The translations under genes were made by a program, and so were the position numbers. Under the pieces are notes generated by a model. That model was not told the origin of the DNA, did not search any database, and saw nothing but the letters and a program-made list of their open reading frames with translations. A stretch of 64,000 nt of DNA, taken from the NCBI RefSeq assembly GCF_007858975.2, contig NZ_CP042220.2:2852001-2916000 (forward strand), given 5' to 3'. This stretch comes from Dickeya poaceiphila. Its GTDB lineage: Bacteria > Pseudomonadota > Gammaproteobacteria > Enterobacterales > Enterobacteriaceae. Of this stretch, positions 32,338-42,472 are shown piece by piece (the stretch's first letter is position 1; each line of letters opens with the position of its first letter).

Positions 32338-32486
32338 CAGTTTTATTACCAACGTATAAGAAATTTATCGATACAAATCACCGTATCATCAGGCACAGGG
32401 ATTGCGTCAGCTGTCTTCTGACAAGTCGGCATCAATCTAATCACACGACATGAAAGCAACATGACGATGGTAAGATCATGATGAGA

Positions 32487-32511
32487 AATCGTAGCTGCCA
32501 AAAGCAGCTAC
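32487..32511 (-). terminator. Possible terminator after ubiF
   Basis: Perfect 8-bp stem GTAGCTGC / GCAGCTAC with a five-base loop, ten bases after the ubiF stop; on the minus strand it is followed only by GATTTC, so it is weak as an intrinsic terminator. Confidence 0.5.
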
Positions 32512-32520
32512 GGCAGGTAA

Positions 32521-33687
32521 TTACAATCCCAGTGCGTAACGCAATGCCTGCTGTTTAAGTTTTCCAGCGCGTTGCGCCGTCATCAATGCCAGATTGCGCG
32601 CCAGTTCCAGCGGTGGCAGACGATTACTAAACGCACCGTAAAACAGATCCATACCGCTTTGCATCAGCAGATTGTCTGGTTTGCGCTGCCGTTGATAACG
32701 CCGTAGCACCGATTCGTCATACCAGACAGCCCCTTCATCACGCGCCCGGATCACCACATCAAGTAATGTGGCAACATCCCGATACCCCAGATTTACACCC
32801 TGACCCGCCAGCGGGTTGATGGTATGCGCCGCATCACCAATCAGTGCCAACCCCGGCAATACGTACTGCTGCGCATGGCGACGCACCAGTGGAAACGCGC
32901 CAGCCGCAACAGCATTGACCGCACCCAGCCGCTCAGGAAACGTCTCAGCAATAGCCTTATTGAGTTGAGGAAGCGACATCGCCTGTAACTGGCGAATGCG
33001 CGACGGGCTGTCGTACCACACCAATGAGCACCAGCCATCAAACAGCGGCAGGAACGCACGCGGCCCGGATGGCGTGAAATGTTGCCAGGTTACATCCTGC
33101 TGGGGGCCAGCCATTTCAGCGCTGATCAACATGCAAGACTGGCGATATTGCCAGCCGGTGATACCAATGCCCGCCCACTGGCGAATTTTCGAATTGGCGC
33201 CATCAGCGCCAATCACCAGCGATGCCGATAAGCTATCGCCCTGTTCGCTACTCAGCAACCACTGTTCGCCTTCACGGCGCAGACGCTGCAATTGCCACGG
33301 ACACAACAACGTCACCCCAGGCGTTCTTTCCAACCCTTGCCACAACGCCAGTTGCAGAATACGGTTTTCAACCATGAACCCCAGTTCAGATAACCCAAGG
33401 TCAGCCGCATCAAACACCACGTGCGCATTGTCCCATTCCCAGGTTTCGAGCCGTCGGTAAGGTACGCTACGCATCTGTTCAACCGCCTGCCACACACCCA
33501 ACCGCTCCAGCAAGCGGACCGACGCCAGACCAATCGCCGATACGCGCACATCCGGCGCACCACCCGCAACAAACGGCGGCGGCGTTTCCTGCTCCAACAC
33601 CGCAACCTGGAAACCACTCTGCGCCAGCCCCAACGCGACTGCGGCACCGACCATGCCACCGCCCACAATTACCGCATCATAGTGCAT
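32521..33687 (-). CDS. ubiF: 3-demethoxyubiquinol 3-hydroxylase UbiF
   Basis: FAD monooxygenase of ubiquinone synthesis that hydroxylates C6 of the demethoxyubiquinol ring. 388 residues (E. coli 391). Dinucleotide fold VGGGMVGAAVALGLAQ at the N terminus, YRRLETWEWDNAHVVFDAA, LVIGADGANSKIRQWAGI, and the flavin-binding GDAAHTINPLAGQGVNLGYRD are seen. Met at 33687 fits the family; a TTG 12 codons upstream remains possible. It is divergent from miaB, as in E. coli. Confidence 0.94.
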   Translation of the reverse strand: MHYDAVIVGGGMVGAAVALGLAQSGFQVAVLEQETPPPFVAGGAPDVRVSAIGLASVRLLERLGVWQAVEQMRSVPYRRLETWEWDNAHVVFDAADLGLSELGFMVENRILQLALWQGLERTPGVTLLCPWQLQRLRREGEQWLLSSEQGDSLSASLVIGADGANSKIRQWAGIGITGWQYRQSCMLISAEMAGPQQDVTWQHFTPSGPRAFLPLFDGWCSLVWYDSPSRIRQLQAMSLPQLNKAIAETFPERLGAVNAVAAGAFPLVRRHAQQYVLPGLALIGDAAHTINPLAGQGVNLGYRDVATLLDVVIRARDEGAVWYDESVLRRYQRQRKPDNLLMQSGMDLFYGAFSNRLPPLELARNLALMTAQRAGKLKQQALRYALGL

Positions 33688-33932
33688 ACCCGCCCCACTG
33701 TTTCTGCTGCGCAGTTCAGTCAAAGCACCTGCGCCAGAAAGACAAAAGATGCCGATAGTTTACTGGATTTCGACATCAATTTTTCAGAAAAGCGACACGC
33801 CTCATCGCAGGGCGTAGACTAACGCTTGATCTGGTCACCACGGCGGCAAAAGATTACAATACGTGCCCGCATGTACGCGCCCCACGAAGGTAAGCGTGTT
33901 TACCCGCACTGAGTAATGGCTAGTCGATGACG

Positions 33933-35357
33933 ATGACAAAAAAACTGCATATCAAAACCTGGGGCTGTCAGATGAACGAATACGATTCATCGAAGATAGC
34001 CGATCTCCTGGAAAGTACGCACGGTTACCAGTTGACCGAAGTCGCTGAGGAAGCCGACATTCTGCTGCTGAATACCTGTTCGATCCGTGAAAAGGCGCAG
34101 GAAAAAGTGTTTCATCAGCTCGGTCGCTGGAAAACGCTCAAAGACACCAACCCGAATCTGATTATCGGTGTAGGCGGCTGCGTGGCGTCGCAGGAAGGTG
34201 AACACATTCGTGATCGCGCACATTACGTGGACGTAATTTTCGGGCCTCAGACGCTGCATCGCCTGCCGGAAATGATCAATCATGTGCAGGGTACCCGCAG
34301 CCCTATCGTGGATATCAGCTTCCCGGAAGTGGAAAAATTTGACCGTCTGCCGGAGCCACGCGCCGAAGGGCCGACTGCATTCGTCTCGATCATGGAAGGC
34401 TGCAACAAATATTGTACCTTCTGCGTAGTGCCTTATACCCGCGGTGAAGAAGTCAGCCGTCCGGTCGATGATGTGCTGTTTGAAATCGCCCAACTGGCGG
34501 CACAGGGTGTACGCGAAGTGAATCTGCTAGGCCAGAACGTGAACGCGTATCGCGGTGCCACGCATGATGACGATATTTGCAGCTTCGCCGAGTTGCTGCG
34601 CCTGGTCGCCGCAATCGACGGTATCGACCGTATCCGCTTTATCACCAGCCACCCGATTGAATTCACTGACGACATCATCAGCGTCTACGAAGATACGCCG
34701 GAACTGGTGAGCTTCCTGCATCTGCCGGTTCAGAGCGGCTCAGACCGCATTCTGACGATGATGAAACGTCGCCACACCGCGCTCGAATACAAGGCTATCA
34801 TCCGCAAATTGCGTAAAGCCCGCCCGGCTATCCAGATCAGTTCCGATTTTATCGTCGGCTTCCCAGGCGAAACGCAGGACGATTTCGAGCAAACCATGCA
34901 ACTGATTGCCGACGTCGATTTCGATATGAGCTTTAGCTTTATCTACTCGCCCCGCCCCGGCACGCCAGCTGCCGACATGGTGGACGACGTGACCGAAGAA
35001 GAGAAAAAACAGCGTTTGTACATTCTGCAAGAACGCATCAATCAGCAGGCGATGCAGTACAGCCGCCGGATGATGGGCACAGTGCAGCGTATTCTGGTAG
35101 AAGGGACGTCACGCAAAAGCGTGATGGAACTGTCTGGCCGTACCGAAAATAACCGCGTGGTTAACTTCGAAGGAACGCCTGATATGATCGGCAAATTCGT
35201 CGATGTAGAAATCGTTGACGTTTACCCGAATTCATTGCGCGGCGTCGTCGTTCGTACCGAAGATCAAATGGATCTCCGCGTCAGCGAATCACCGACATCA
35301 GTCATCGCCCGCACCCGTAAAGAAAACGAACTCGGCGTTGGCATCTATCAACCATAA
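33933..35357 (+). CDS. miaB: tRNA-2-methylthio-N6-dimethylallyladenosine synthase MiaB
   Basis: Radical-SAM methylthiotransferase that adds the 2-methylthio group to i6A37 in tRNAs reading U-starting codons. 474 residues, as in E. coli. N-terminal UPF0004 domain with cluster cysteines ([21 protein letters not shown]), radical-[11 protein letters not shown] motif (CxxxCxxC), and a C-terminal TRAM domain (about 378-441). The second of two nearby ATGs is used to match the family ([13 protein letters not shown]); the first adds two residues. A clear terminator follows. Confidence 0.97.
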   Translation: MTKKLHIKTWGCQMNEYDSSKIADLLESTHGYQLTEVAEEADILLLNTCSIREKAQEKVFHQLGRWKTLKDTNPNLIIGVGGCVASQEGEHIRDRAHYVDVIFGPQTLHRLPEMINHVQGTRSPIVDISFPEVEKFDRLPEPRAEGPTAFVSIMEGCNKYCTFCVVPYTRGEEVSRPVDDVLFEIAQLAAQGVREVNLLGQNVNAYRGATHDDDICSFAELLRLVAAIDGIDRIRFITSHPIEFTDDIISVYEDTPELVSFLHLPVQSGSDRILTMMKRRHTALEYKAIIRKLRKARPAIQISSDFIVGFPGETQDDFEQTMQLIADVDFDMSFSFIYSPRPGTPAADMVDDVTEEEKKQRLYILQERINQQAMQYSRRMMGTVQRILVEGTSRKSVMELSGRTENNRVVNFEGTPDMIGKFVDVEIVDVYPNSLRGVVVRTEDQMDLRVSESPTSVIARTRKENELGVGIYQP

Positions 35358-35383
35358 TAGACTCGACAGCCATAATAGATTCG

Positions 35384-35412
35384 GCGGACTGCCAAACAGT
35401 CCGCTTTTTTCT
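35384..35412 (+). terminator. Terminator after miaB
   Basis: Perfect 8-bp stem GCGGACTG-CCAAA-CAGTCCGC, then TTTTTTC. Confidence 0.93.
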
Positions 35413-35588
35413 TTGTCTCCACGTCAAAAGCGAATTTATCTCCCCCACTGCTTTATATGCCGAATGTGACTTGCACACCGCGTGCTTCACGATAAATAAT
35501 CAGGGTAATCTCTGCGCCATAGCCGAGCAGCTATCCTGCCGGTGGCACAGCGTCATTGCTCATTCTGCTTAACTCCAAGAGGAATAGT

Positions 35589-36641
35589 TTGAACGTAACG
35601 ATAAAAGAAATTGCCCTCGAACCGGCGGACAACAAACGCCTGCTCAGTCTGTGCGGCCCATTTGATGACAACATCAAACAGCTGGAACGCCGCCTCGGCA
35701 TAGAGATCAATCATCGCGACAATCACTTCAAGCTGGTAGGAAAAGACCTCTGCATCGACGCCGCTGCTGATATTCTGCGCCATCTTTATGTGGACACAGC
35801 CCCGGTGCGCGGCATTATTCCGGATATCGATCCAGAGCAGATTCACCTGGCAATCAAAGAATCGAGAGTGCTGGAGCAAACCGCCGACAGCGTGCCGGAA
35901 TACGGCAAAGCGGTGAACATCCGCACCAAACGCGGCGTCATTAAACCTCGTACCCCCAATCAGGCGCAGTACGTCGCCCATATCCTCGATCACGACATTA
36001 CCTTCGGCATTGGGCCAGCCGGGACCGGGAAAACTTATCTGGCGGTGGCTGCCGCCGTGGATGCGCTGGAGCGCCAGGAAATCCGCCGCATTCTGCTGAC
36101 CCGTCCGGCGGTGGAAGCGGGTGAAAAACTGGGCTTTCTGCCAGGTGATTTGAGCCAGAAGGTGGACCCGTATCTGCGTCCGCTCTACGACGCGCTGTTT
36201 GAAATGCTGGGCTTCGAACGGGTGGAAAAGCTCATAGAACGCAACGTGATTGAAGTCGCTCCATTGGCCTATATGCGCGGGCGCACGTTAAACGATGCGT
36301 TTATCATTTTGGATGAAAGCCAGAACACCACCATCGAACAGATGAAGATGTTCCTGACCCGTATCGGATTTAACTCAAAAGCGGTCATCACTGGCGACGT
36401 CACCCAGATAGACCTGCCACGCAACCAGAAGTCCGGTCTGCGCCACGCTATTGAGGTGCTATCAGAGGTCGAAGAGATCAGTTTCAATTTTTTCCACAGC
36501 GAAGATGTCGTGCGCCACCCAGTGGTCGCCCGCATCGTTAATGCCTATGAAGCCTGGGAAAATGCCGATCAAAAACGCCGGGACGAACTGGCAGAACAGC
36601 GTAAACGTGATGCGCAAGCCGCCGTGCAGGAGCAAAAATGA
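35589..36641 (+). CDS. ybeZ: PhoH-like ATPase YbeZ
   Basis: PhoH family P-loop ATPase, 350 residues (E. coli 346), partner of the endoribonuclease YbeY. Walker [12 protein letters not shown], Walker [12 protein letters not shown] and the [16 protein letters not shown] block are conserved. Start is TTG 35589, with AAGAGGA five bases upstream and [14 protein letters not shown] matching the family N terminus; an in-frame ATG 11 codons earlier has no family similarity. It overlaps ybeY by four bases (ATGA), the first link of ybeZ-ybeY-ybeX-lnt. Confidence 0.94.
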   Translation: MNVTIKEIALEPADNKRLLSLCGPFDDNIKQLERRLGIEINHRDNHFKLVGKDLCIDAAADILRHLYVDTAPVRGIIPDIDPEQIHLAIKESRVLEQTADSVPEYGKAVNIRTKRGVIKPRTPNQAQYVAHILDHDITFGIGPAGTGKTYLAVAAAVDALERQEIRRILLTRPAVEAGEKLGFLPGDLSQKVDPYLRPLYDALFEMLGFERVEKLIERNVIEVAPLAYMRGRTLNDAFIILDESQNTTIEQMKMFLTRIGFNSKAVITGDVTQIDLPRNQKSGLRHAIEVLSEVEEISFNFFHSEDVVRHPVVARIVNAYEAWENADQKRRDELAEQRKRDAQAAVQEQK

Positions 36642-37123
36642 GCCAGGTCATCCTTGATTTACAAATCGCCAGTGCAAATACCCACGGGCTACCGTCTGAG
36701 GCCGACTTCCGGCGCTGGCTGGAAGCAGTGCTGCCACAGTTTCAGGACGTGGCGGAAGTCACCATCCGGGTGGTGGATGAAGAGGAAAGCCATCACCTGA
36801 ACCTGACCTACCGCGACAAAGACAAGCCGACCAATGTGCTGTCGTTCCCGTTCGAGGCACCACCGGAAGTAGAACTGCCGTTGCTGGGCGACCTTATCAT
36901 CTGTCGGCAAGTTGTCGAGCAGGAAGCGGTCGAACAGGAGAAAAGCACGGAGGAACATTGGGCGCACATGGTTGTCCATGGCAGCTTGCATCTGTTAGGT
37001 TATGATCATATCGAAGACAGTGAGGCCGAAGAAATGGAAGCTCTGGAAACGGAAATCATGCAGAGTATGGGCTATGCCGACCCGTATCTGGCAGAAAAAG
37101 AAGATCTTACTGACAAGCCTTAA
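36638..37123 (+). CDS. ybeY: Endoribonuclease YbeY
   Basis: Single-strand endoribonuclease for 16S rRNA 3'-end maturation and 70S quality control. 161 residues (E. coli 155). The zinc-binding motif [15 protein letters not shown] (H-x3-H-x5-H) and the [15 protein letters not shown] block are present. Translationally coupled to ybeZ through a four-base overlap. Confidence 0.95.
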   Translation: MSQVILDLQIASANTHGLPSEADFRRWLEAVLPQFQDVAEVTIRVVDEEESHHLNLTYRDKDKPTNVLSFPFEAPPEVELPLLGDLIICRQVVEQEAVEQEKSTEEHWAHMVVHGSLHLLGYDHIEDSEAEEMEALETEIMQSMGYADPYLAEKEDLTDKP

Positions 37124-37221
37124 ATCCGATATTCTAAGGACCTGACGCCAGCGGCGGTACATTTTTAGCATCATTCACCGCTGGTCATCATTTCTTAACA
37201 AGAGTGATATTAACTGACGCC

Positions 37222-38091
37222 ATGAGCGACGACCATTCTACCAACAGCGATACCCCCAGTCCTAAAAAGGGATTTTTTTCTCTTTTTCTTAACCAGATTT
37301 TTCACGGCAAATCCAAAGAGCACGACGATCTGCTGGCGCTGATCCGTGATTCGGAACAGATTGACCCCGAAATCCGCGACATGCTGGAAGGGGTGATGGA
37401 CATTGCCGAACAGCGAGTGCGTGACATCATGATCCCGCGTTCGCAAATGATTACGCTTAAACACAACCAGACGCTGGAAGAGTGTCTTGATGTGATCATC
37501 GAATCAGCCCACTCTCGCTTCCCGGTCATTAGCGAAGATAAGGACCATATCGAAGGCATTCTGATGGCCAAGGATCTGCTGCCATTCATGCGCAGCAATT
37601 CCGAACCGTTTAGCATGGAGAAAGTGTTACGGCCTGCCGTGGTGGTGCCAGAAAGCAAGCGAGTGGACCGGATGCTTAACGAATTCCGCTCCCTGCGCTA
37701 CCACATGGCCATCGTCATCGACGAATTTGGCGGAGTCTCCGGGCTGGTGACGATTGAAGATATTCTGGAACTCATCGTCGGTGAAATCGAAGACGAATAC
37801 GATGACGAGGAAGATCGCGATATCCGCCAGCTAAACCGTCAGACTTATACAGTACGTGCCCTGACGCCTATCGAAGACTTCAATAAGGTCTTTGCAACCC
37901 GATTCAGCGACGAAGAAGTGGACACCATCGGCGGTCTGGTGATGCAATCTTTCGGCCACCTGCCGGCACGTGGGGAAACCATCGACATAGACGGTTACCT
38001 GTTCAAAGTTGCCATGGCAGACAGTCGCCGTATTATTCAGGTTCATGTCAGAATCCCTGACGATGTTCCGCAACCGCAACTGGAAGATTAA
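37222..38091 (+). CDS. ybeX: CorC/YbeX, CBS-domain protein
   Basis: 289 residues (E. coli 292), two CBS domains (about 70-190, with [10 protein letters not shown] and [12 protein letters not shown] openings) and a C-terminal CorC/HlyC transporter-associated domain. Linked in E. coli to magnesium/cobalt efflux (as CorC) and to ribosome maturation (as YbeX). No membrane span is evident. Start ATG 37222 by homology; an upstream GTG adds six residues. It is 98 bases from ybeY and only seven from lnt. Confidence 0.94.
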   Translation: MSDDHSTNSDTPSPKKGFFSLFLNQIFHGKSKEHDDLLALIRDSEQIDPEIRDMLEGVMDIAEQRVRDIMIPRSQMITLKHNQTLEECLDVIIESAHSRFPVISEDKDHIEGILMAKDLLPFMRSNSEPFSMEKVLRPAVVVPESKRVDRMLNEFRSLRYHMAIVIDEFGGVSGLVTIEDILELIVGEIEDEYDDEEDRDIRQLNRQTYTVRALTPIEDFNKVFATRFSDEEVDTIGGLVMQSFGHLPARGETIDIDGYLFKVAMADSRRIIQVHVRIPDDVPQPQLED

Positions 38092-38098
38092 TTCATTC

Positions 38099-39628
38099 AT
38101 GGCAGTCGCCTCATTATTGCAACGCCAGCAGGTTCGCCTCCTGCTGGCGCTTTTATTCGGTGCCTGCGGCACACTGGCGTTTTCTCCTTACGACTTCTGG
38201 CCTGCCGCTATTATTTCCCTGATGGGGCTACAAGGCCTGACGCTGAACCGACGCGTACGTCAGTCGGTCGCTATTGGCTTTTGCTGGGGGTTTGGCCTGT
38301 TCGGCATCGGTATCCACTGGGTTTACTACAGCATCGCTGATTTTGGTGGTATGCCTGGCCCGATAAATGTCGGTCTGGTGGTGCTGTTGGCGCTTTACCT
38401 GTCGCTGTATCCGATGCTGTTTGCCGGGCTGCTTACACGTTTGTGGCCACGAGCCACTGTCTGGCGGCTGGCACTGGCAGCCCCCGTCATGTGGCAGGTC
38501 ACTGAGCTGTTGCGCGGCTGGGTGCTGACCGGCTTTCCCTGGCTGCAATTTGGCTACAGCCAGATTGATGGCCCGCTGAAAGGTATTGCACCAATAGCAG
38601 GAGTCGATACCCTCACCTTCCTGCTTATGGTTATCAGCGGTTTGCTGGTGCTGGGGCTGACACAACGCCGCTGGCAGCCCACGCTGATGGCGATTGCCTT
38701 ATTGATGCTGCCATGGCCGCTACGCTCGCTTGAATGGTACAAACTGCAACCGGAGCGCACAGTCAACGTCGCCATGGTGCAAGGGAATATTCCACAGGCG
38801 CTGAAATGGGACCCGAACGAGCTGTTCAACACGCTGAAAATCTATTTCGACAACACCCTGTCAGTGATGGACAAAGCCCCGCTAGTAATTTGGCCCGAAT
38901 CAGCTATTCCGGATGTCGAAATTCGCCAGCAGGATTACCTGACGCAACTGGACGCTATCCTGCGCGAACATCACAGCAGCCTGATTACCGGCATCGTCGA
39001 TGCTCGCCGGGAAAATAATCGCACCGATTTCTATAACAGCATCATTGTGCTGGGCGATCAGCAACCGTATCGCTACCCTACCGCCAACCGTTACAGCAAA
39101 CATCATCTGGTGCCGTTTGGCGAATTTGTGCCGCTGGAAACCCTGCTGCGCCCACTGGCTCCGTTCTTTGATCTGCCGATGTCCGCATTCAGCCGCGGCG
39201 ATTATCGTCAGCCGCAGTTGATCGTCAACGGCTATCGGCTGACCGCCACTATCTGTTATGAGGTAATCCTGGGGCAACAGGTACGCGACAATTTCCGCGC
39301 CGACACCGATATGCTGTTGACCATTTCCAACGATGCCTGGTTCGGCAACTCAATTGGTCCCTGGCAACACTTTCAAATGGCACGGATGCGGGCGCTGGAA
39401 CTGGGGCGCCCACTGTTGCGATCCACCAACAATGGGGTAACAGCGGTTATCGCGCCTGATGGCAGCATCAACGCCAGCCTGCCTCAGTTTACCCGAAGTG
39501 TGCTGGAAACGAACGTAACACCCGCAACCGGCATCACACCTTATGCCAGGTTCGGCTCCTGGCCGCTGTGGCTACTGGAAACGCTATTGGGACTCGCCGC
39601 GCTGGTACATCGCTCCCGTTCGCGCTGA
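38099..39628 (+). CDS. lnt: Apolipoprotein N-acyltransferase
   Basis: Integral membrane enzyme adding the third acyl chain to lipoproteins before Lol export. 509 residues (E. coli 512). N-terminal membrane helices, then a periplasmic nitrilase-like domain with catalytic Glu (IWPESAIPD), Lys region ([16 protein letters not shown]) and Cys in TICYEVILG, plus [24 protein letters not shown]. Start at 38099 by homology, with ybeX ending seven bases before. It matures lipoproteins such as LptE and RlpA encoded in this window. Confidence 0.96.
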   Translation: MAVASLLQRQQVRLLLALLFGACGTLAFSPYDFWPAAIISLMGLQGLTLNRRVRQSVAIGFCWGFGLFGIGIHWVYYSIADFGGMPGPINVGLVVLLALYLSLYPMLFAGLLTRLWPRATVWRLALAAPVMWQVTELLRGWVLTGFPWLQFGYSQIDGPLKGIAPIAGVDTLTFLLMVISGLLVLGLTQRRWQPTLMAIALLMLPWPLRSLEWYKLQPERTVNVAMVQGNIPQALKWDPNELFNTLKIYFDNTLSVMDKAPLVIWPESAIPDVEIRQQDYLTQLDAILREHHSSLITGIVDARRENNRTDFYNSIIVLGDQQPYRYPTANRYSKHHLVPFGEFVPLETLLRPLAPFFDLPMSAFSRGDYRQPQLIVNGYRLTATICYEVILGQQVRDNFRADTDMLLTISNDAWFGNSIGPWQHFQMARMRALELGRPLLRSTNNGVTAVIAPDGSINASLPQFTRSVLETNVTPATGITPYARFGSWPLWLLETLLGLAALVHRSRSR

Positions 39629-39653
39629 TGACAGCTTTTACTCTCCACCAGAT

Positions 39654-39687
39654 ACAAGACATGCTTAGACATGTCTTGTTTCGTTTT
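39654..39687 (+). terminator. Terminator after lnt
   Basis: Perfect 10-bp stem ACAAGACATG-CTTAGA-CATGTCTTGT followed by TTCGTTTTT. The U-run is interrupted, so efficiency is uncertain. Confidence 0.65.
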
Positions 39688-39703
39688 TGGCACATTACTT
39701 GCT
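39688..39703 (+). promoter_or_regulatory. Sigma-54 promoter upstream of gltIJKL
   Basis: TGGCAC-N5-TTGCT matches the sigma-54 consensus exactly, with GG and GC separated by ten bases. Transcription would begin near 39714, leaving a leader of about 285 bases. It starts directly after the lnt terminator. E. coli gltIJKL belongs to the nitrogen-regulated (Ntr) set, which supports the call. Confidence 0.7.
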
Positions 39704-39784
39704 AACTATTAAGATGAAACGCCTTGCGTTGTACATTTGCAGCCATTCTCAGTCCTGAAACAGCACAACATCAGGGCATGAACT

Positions 39785-39829
39785 GCACCAAACTAGTGCC
39801 ATAAGTTTTTTATTGCAGCAATTTGGTGC
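39785..39829. promoter_or_regulatory. Two NtrC-like dyads
   Basis: GCAC-N7-GTGC at 39785-39799 and GCAG-N7-GTGC at 39815-39829, 30 bases apart (about three helical turns), fit the NtrC site consensus (one exact, one with a single change). Unusually they lie downstream of the only sigma-54 promoter seen. NtrC enhancers can work from either side, but a second promoter could have been missed. Confidence 0.55.
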
Positions 39830-40000
39830 GTGACGCCTCGCAAAAAACAAACATTCCCGTTTCAATATGTTTACAATCCGCTATTTTTAAATATGGCAGC
39901 GTTTTATTCGCTCTTTAGCGGTGCACAACATGGCTGGCCTGAACCCCAAGGCTACATCATCCATGATTGCCATCGTTCACAACAACAAAGGAGTTAAAAC

Positions 40001-40894
40001 ATGCAATTGCGTAAACTGGCACTGTCATTATTGTTGATCTCGGTAACCGGAAGTCTGGCCCATGCAGAAGAGCTGACGGGCACCCTGAAAAAAATCAAAG
40101 ACAGTGGTGTTATCGTTCTTGGTCATCGTGAATCGTCAGTGCCGTTTTCCTACTATGACAACCAGCAGAAAGTGGTAGGCTATTCTCAGGCATACTCCGA
40201 CAAAATTGTTGAAGCGGTCAGGAAAAAACTTGATGCGCCGAACCTGCAAGTAAAACTAATCCCCATTACCTCACAAAACCGTATCCCACTGCTGCAAAAC
40301 GGCACCTATGATCTGGAATGCGGCTCCACCACCAACAACCTGGAACGCCAGCAGCAAGTCGCCTTCTCCGATACCATTTTTATCATCGGCACACGTCTTT
40401 TGACCAAAAAAGACTCTGGCATCAAAGATTTCAGCGATCTGGCAGGTAAAGCCGTCGTTGTCACGTCCGGCACCACGTCTGAAGTGCTGCTGAACAAGAT
40501 GAACGAAGAGAAAAAGCTCAACATGCGCATCATCAGCGCCAAAGACCATGGCGACTCGTTCCGCACGCTGGAAAGTGGTCGCGCTGTAGCCTTCATGATG
40601 GACGATGCCTTGCTGGCAGGTGAGCGCGCCAAAGCCAAAGCTCCGGATGAATGGGTTATCACTGGTACACCGCAATCCCGTGAAGCCTACGGCTGTATGC
40701 TGCGTAAAGACGATGCTCAATTCAAACAACTGGTGGATGCGACCGTAAGCCAGATTCAGACCTCCGGCGAAGCTGAAAAATGGTTCGACACCTGGTTCAA
40801 AAAACCGATTCCACCGAAAAACCTGAACATGAACTTTGAGCTGTCCGATGACATGAAAGCTCTGTTCAAAGCACCGAACGATAAGGCGCTATAA
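40001..40894 (+). CDS. gltI: Glutamate/aspartate ABC transporter binding protein
   Basis: Periplasmic solute-binding protein for glutamate and aspartate, 297 residues, with a signal peptide (MQLRKLALSLLLISVTGSLAHA, cleavage after AHA about residue 22). Family 3 binding-protein features are LGHRESSVPFSYYD, ECGSTTNNLERQQQVAFS and VVTSGTTSE. It heads gltIJKL. A SroC-like RNA segment ending in a terminator separates it from gltJ, which would give more binding protein than permease. Confidence 0.96.
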   Translation: MQLRKLALSLLLISVTGSLAHAEELTGTLKKIKDSGVIVLGHRESSVPFSYYDNQQKVVGYSQAYSDKIVEAVRKKLDAPNLQVKLIPITSQNRIPLLQNGTYDLECGSTTNNLERQQQVAFSDTIFIIGTRLLTKKDSGIKDFSDLAGKAVVVTSGTTSEVLLNKMNEEKKLNMRIISAKDHGDSFRTLESGRAVAFMMDDALLAGERAKAKAPDEWVITGTPQSREAYGCMLRKDDAQFKQLVDATVSQIQTSGEAEKWFDTWFKKPIPPKNLNMNFELSDDMKALFKAPNDKAL

Positions 40895-41043
40895 CCGAAT
40901 TAATAATGACAATAAAGGGCAGTAATCTGCCTTCCGATTGCTGATTCGTGGCAAGACAGACAGGCGCAGCGTGGCCGTTCCCCATTCTGCGAATCCATGA
41001 GCCACTCACCAATCTTCGGGGTAGCGGACGCTACCCTTTTTTT
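40895..41043 (+). ncRNA. sroC: SroC-like sRNA in the gltI-gltJ interval
   Basis: In E. coli and Salmonella the gltI 3' region is processed to SroC, an Hfq-bound RNA that sponges GcvB. Here the same interval is conserved in place and in part in sequence (GACAATAAAGGGCAGTAATC near the gltI stop, CCCCATTCTGCGAA in the middle) and ends in a terminator with seven T. The exact 5' end is unknown. Identification by position and recalled resemblance. Confidence 0.55.
41019..41043 (+). terminator. Terminator between gltI and gltJ
   Basis: GGGTAGC-GGAC-GCTACCC stem followed by seven T, 14 bases before the gltJ ATG. An internal operon terminator, the expected 3' end of SroC. Confidence 0.85.
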
Positions 41044-41056
41044 ACCGGAGTTCATT

Positions 41057-41797
41057 ATGTCAATAGATTGGAACTGGGGTATTTTCCTGCAACCTGCTCC
41101 GTTCGGAAATACCACTTATCTGGGGTGGATTATTTCCGGCCTGCAGGTCACCGTGTCGCTTTCCTTGTGTGCCTGGGTCATCGCCTTCCTGTTGGGTTCA
41201 CTGCTGGGTATTCTGCGTACCGTCCCGCATCGTCTGCTGGCTGGCATCGGCACCTGCTATGTGGAGATGTTTCGTAATGTACCGTTAATTGTACAGTTTT
41301 TTAGCTGGTATCTGGTGGTGCCGGAATTATTGCCAACCAAAATCGGCATGTGGTTTAAGGCTGAGCTGGACCCCAATATTCAGTTTTTCCTCTCTTCCAT
41401 GTTTTGTCTGGGCATGTTCACCGCTGCGCGTGTGTGCGAGCAAGTGCGGGCAGGCATTCAGTCATTACCACGCGGCCAGAAGGCGGCTGGTCTGGCGATC
41501 GGCCTGACGCTTCCCCAAACCTACCGTTATGTCTTGTTACCCAACGCCTATCGGGTCATTGTGCCGCCACTGACCTCGGAAATGCTCAACCTGGTAAAAA
41601 ACTCCGCCATCGCTTCCACCATTGGTCTGATGGATATGGCGGCTCAGGCTGGCAAACTGCTGGATTATTCTGCCCACGCCTACGAATCGTTCAGCGCAAT
41701 TACGCTGGCCTATGTTGGCATCAACGTCATCATCATGCTGCTGATGCAGATTGTAGAGCGTAAAACCCGTTTGCCGGGCAACCTGGGGAGCAAATAA
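41057..41797 (+). CDS. gltJ: Glutamate/aspartate ABC transporter permease GltJ
   Basis: 246 residues, same as E. coli. Inner-membrane permease with about five spans; HisM/GlnP-type EAA loop visible (RAGIQSLPRGQKAAGLAIGLT). The start MSIDWNWGIF at 41057 follows CGGAG; the longer open frame upstream runs through the terminator and is rejected. gltK starts immediately after its stop. Confidence 0.95.
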   Translation: MSIDWNWGIFLQPAPFGNTTYLGWIISGLQVTVSLSLCAWVIAFLLGSLLGILRTVPHRLLAGIGTCYVEMFRNVPLIVQFFSWYLVVPELLPTKIGMWFKAELDPNIQFFLSSMFCLGMFTAARVCEQVRAGIQSLPRGQKAAGLAIGLTLPQTYRYVLLPNAYRVIVPPLTSEMLNLVKNSAIASTIGLMDMAAQAGKLLDYSAHAYESFSAITLAYVGINVIIMLLMQIVERKTRLPGNLGSK

Positions 41798-42472
41798 ATG
41801 TATAACTTTGACTGGAGTTCAATTCCGCCCAGCCTGCCCTATTTGATCAATGGAATGGGCGTGACGCTGGAGATCACCCTAACCGCAGTGGTGGTGGGAA
41901 TCATTTGGGGGACCGTGCTGGCGGTGATGCGCCTGTCGCCTGTCAAACCTATCAGTTGGTTTGCCACACTATACGTCAACCTGTTTCGCTCAGTACCGCT
42001 GGTCATGGTGCTGTTATGGTTCTACCTGATTGTACCGAGCTTATTACAAAATGTGCTTGGCCTGTCTGCGAAAACCGATATTCGGCTGGTGTCGGCTATG
42101 GTAGCCTTTTCGTTGTTCGAGGCGGCCTATTATTCCGAGATTATCCGCGCCGGTATCCAGAGCATTTCTCGCGGCCAGGCTTCAGCAGCGCTGGCGTTGG
42201 GAATGACCCACTGGCAATCCATGCAACTGGTGATTCTGCCTCAGGCGTTCCGGGCCATGATACCCTTACTGCTAACTCAGGGTATTGTGCTGTTTCAGGA
42301 TACCTCGCTGGTGTATGTGCTGAGTCTGGCGGACTTTTTCCGTACCGCATCCACCATTGGCGAACGTGATGGCACTCAGGTAGAAATGATCCTGTTCGCC
42401 GGGTTTGTCTATTTTGTTATCAGCCTCTCGGCGTCGATGCTGGTCAATTATTTGAAGAGAAGGACGGTTTGA
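41798..42472 (+). CDS. gltK: Glutamate/aspartate ABC transporter permease GltK
   Basis: 224 residues, as in E. coli. Second permease subunit, paralogous to GltJ, with the EAA loop [21 protein letters not shown]. It starts on the base after the gltJ stop and its TGA overlaps the gltL ATG by one base, so stoichiometric coupled translation is likely. Confidence 0.95.
   Translation: MYNFDWSSIPPSLPYLINGMGVTLEITLTAVVVGIIWGTVLAVMRLSPVKPISWFATLYVNLFRSVPLVMVLLWFYLIVPSLLQNVLGLSAKTDIRLVSAMVAFSLFEAAYYSEIIRAGIQSISRGQASAALALGMTHWQSMQLVILPQAFRAMIPLLLTQGIVLFQDTSLVYVLSLADFFRTASTIGERDGTQVEMILFAGFVYFVISLSASMLVNYLKRRTV

Larger units (their letters stand above)
39629..40000. other. lnt-gltI intergenic region
   Basis: 372 bases containing a terminator-like hairpin, a sigma-54-type promoter and two NtrC-like dyads, described separately. 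The last 100 bases before gltI hold AGGAG at a normal distance from its ATG and no other recognised element. Confidence 0.7.

Noticed and set aside
32338..32486. Guanidine (ykkC-type) riboswitch before the SMR gene
   Set aside because: None of the conserved ACGR-type or GGGACGANNR motifs were seen, and the protein looks like EmrE rather than a guanidinium exporter.
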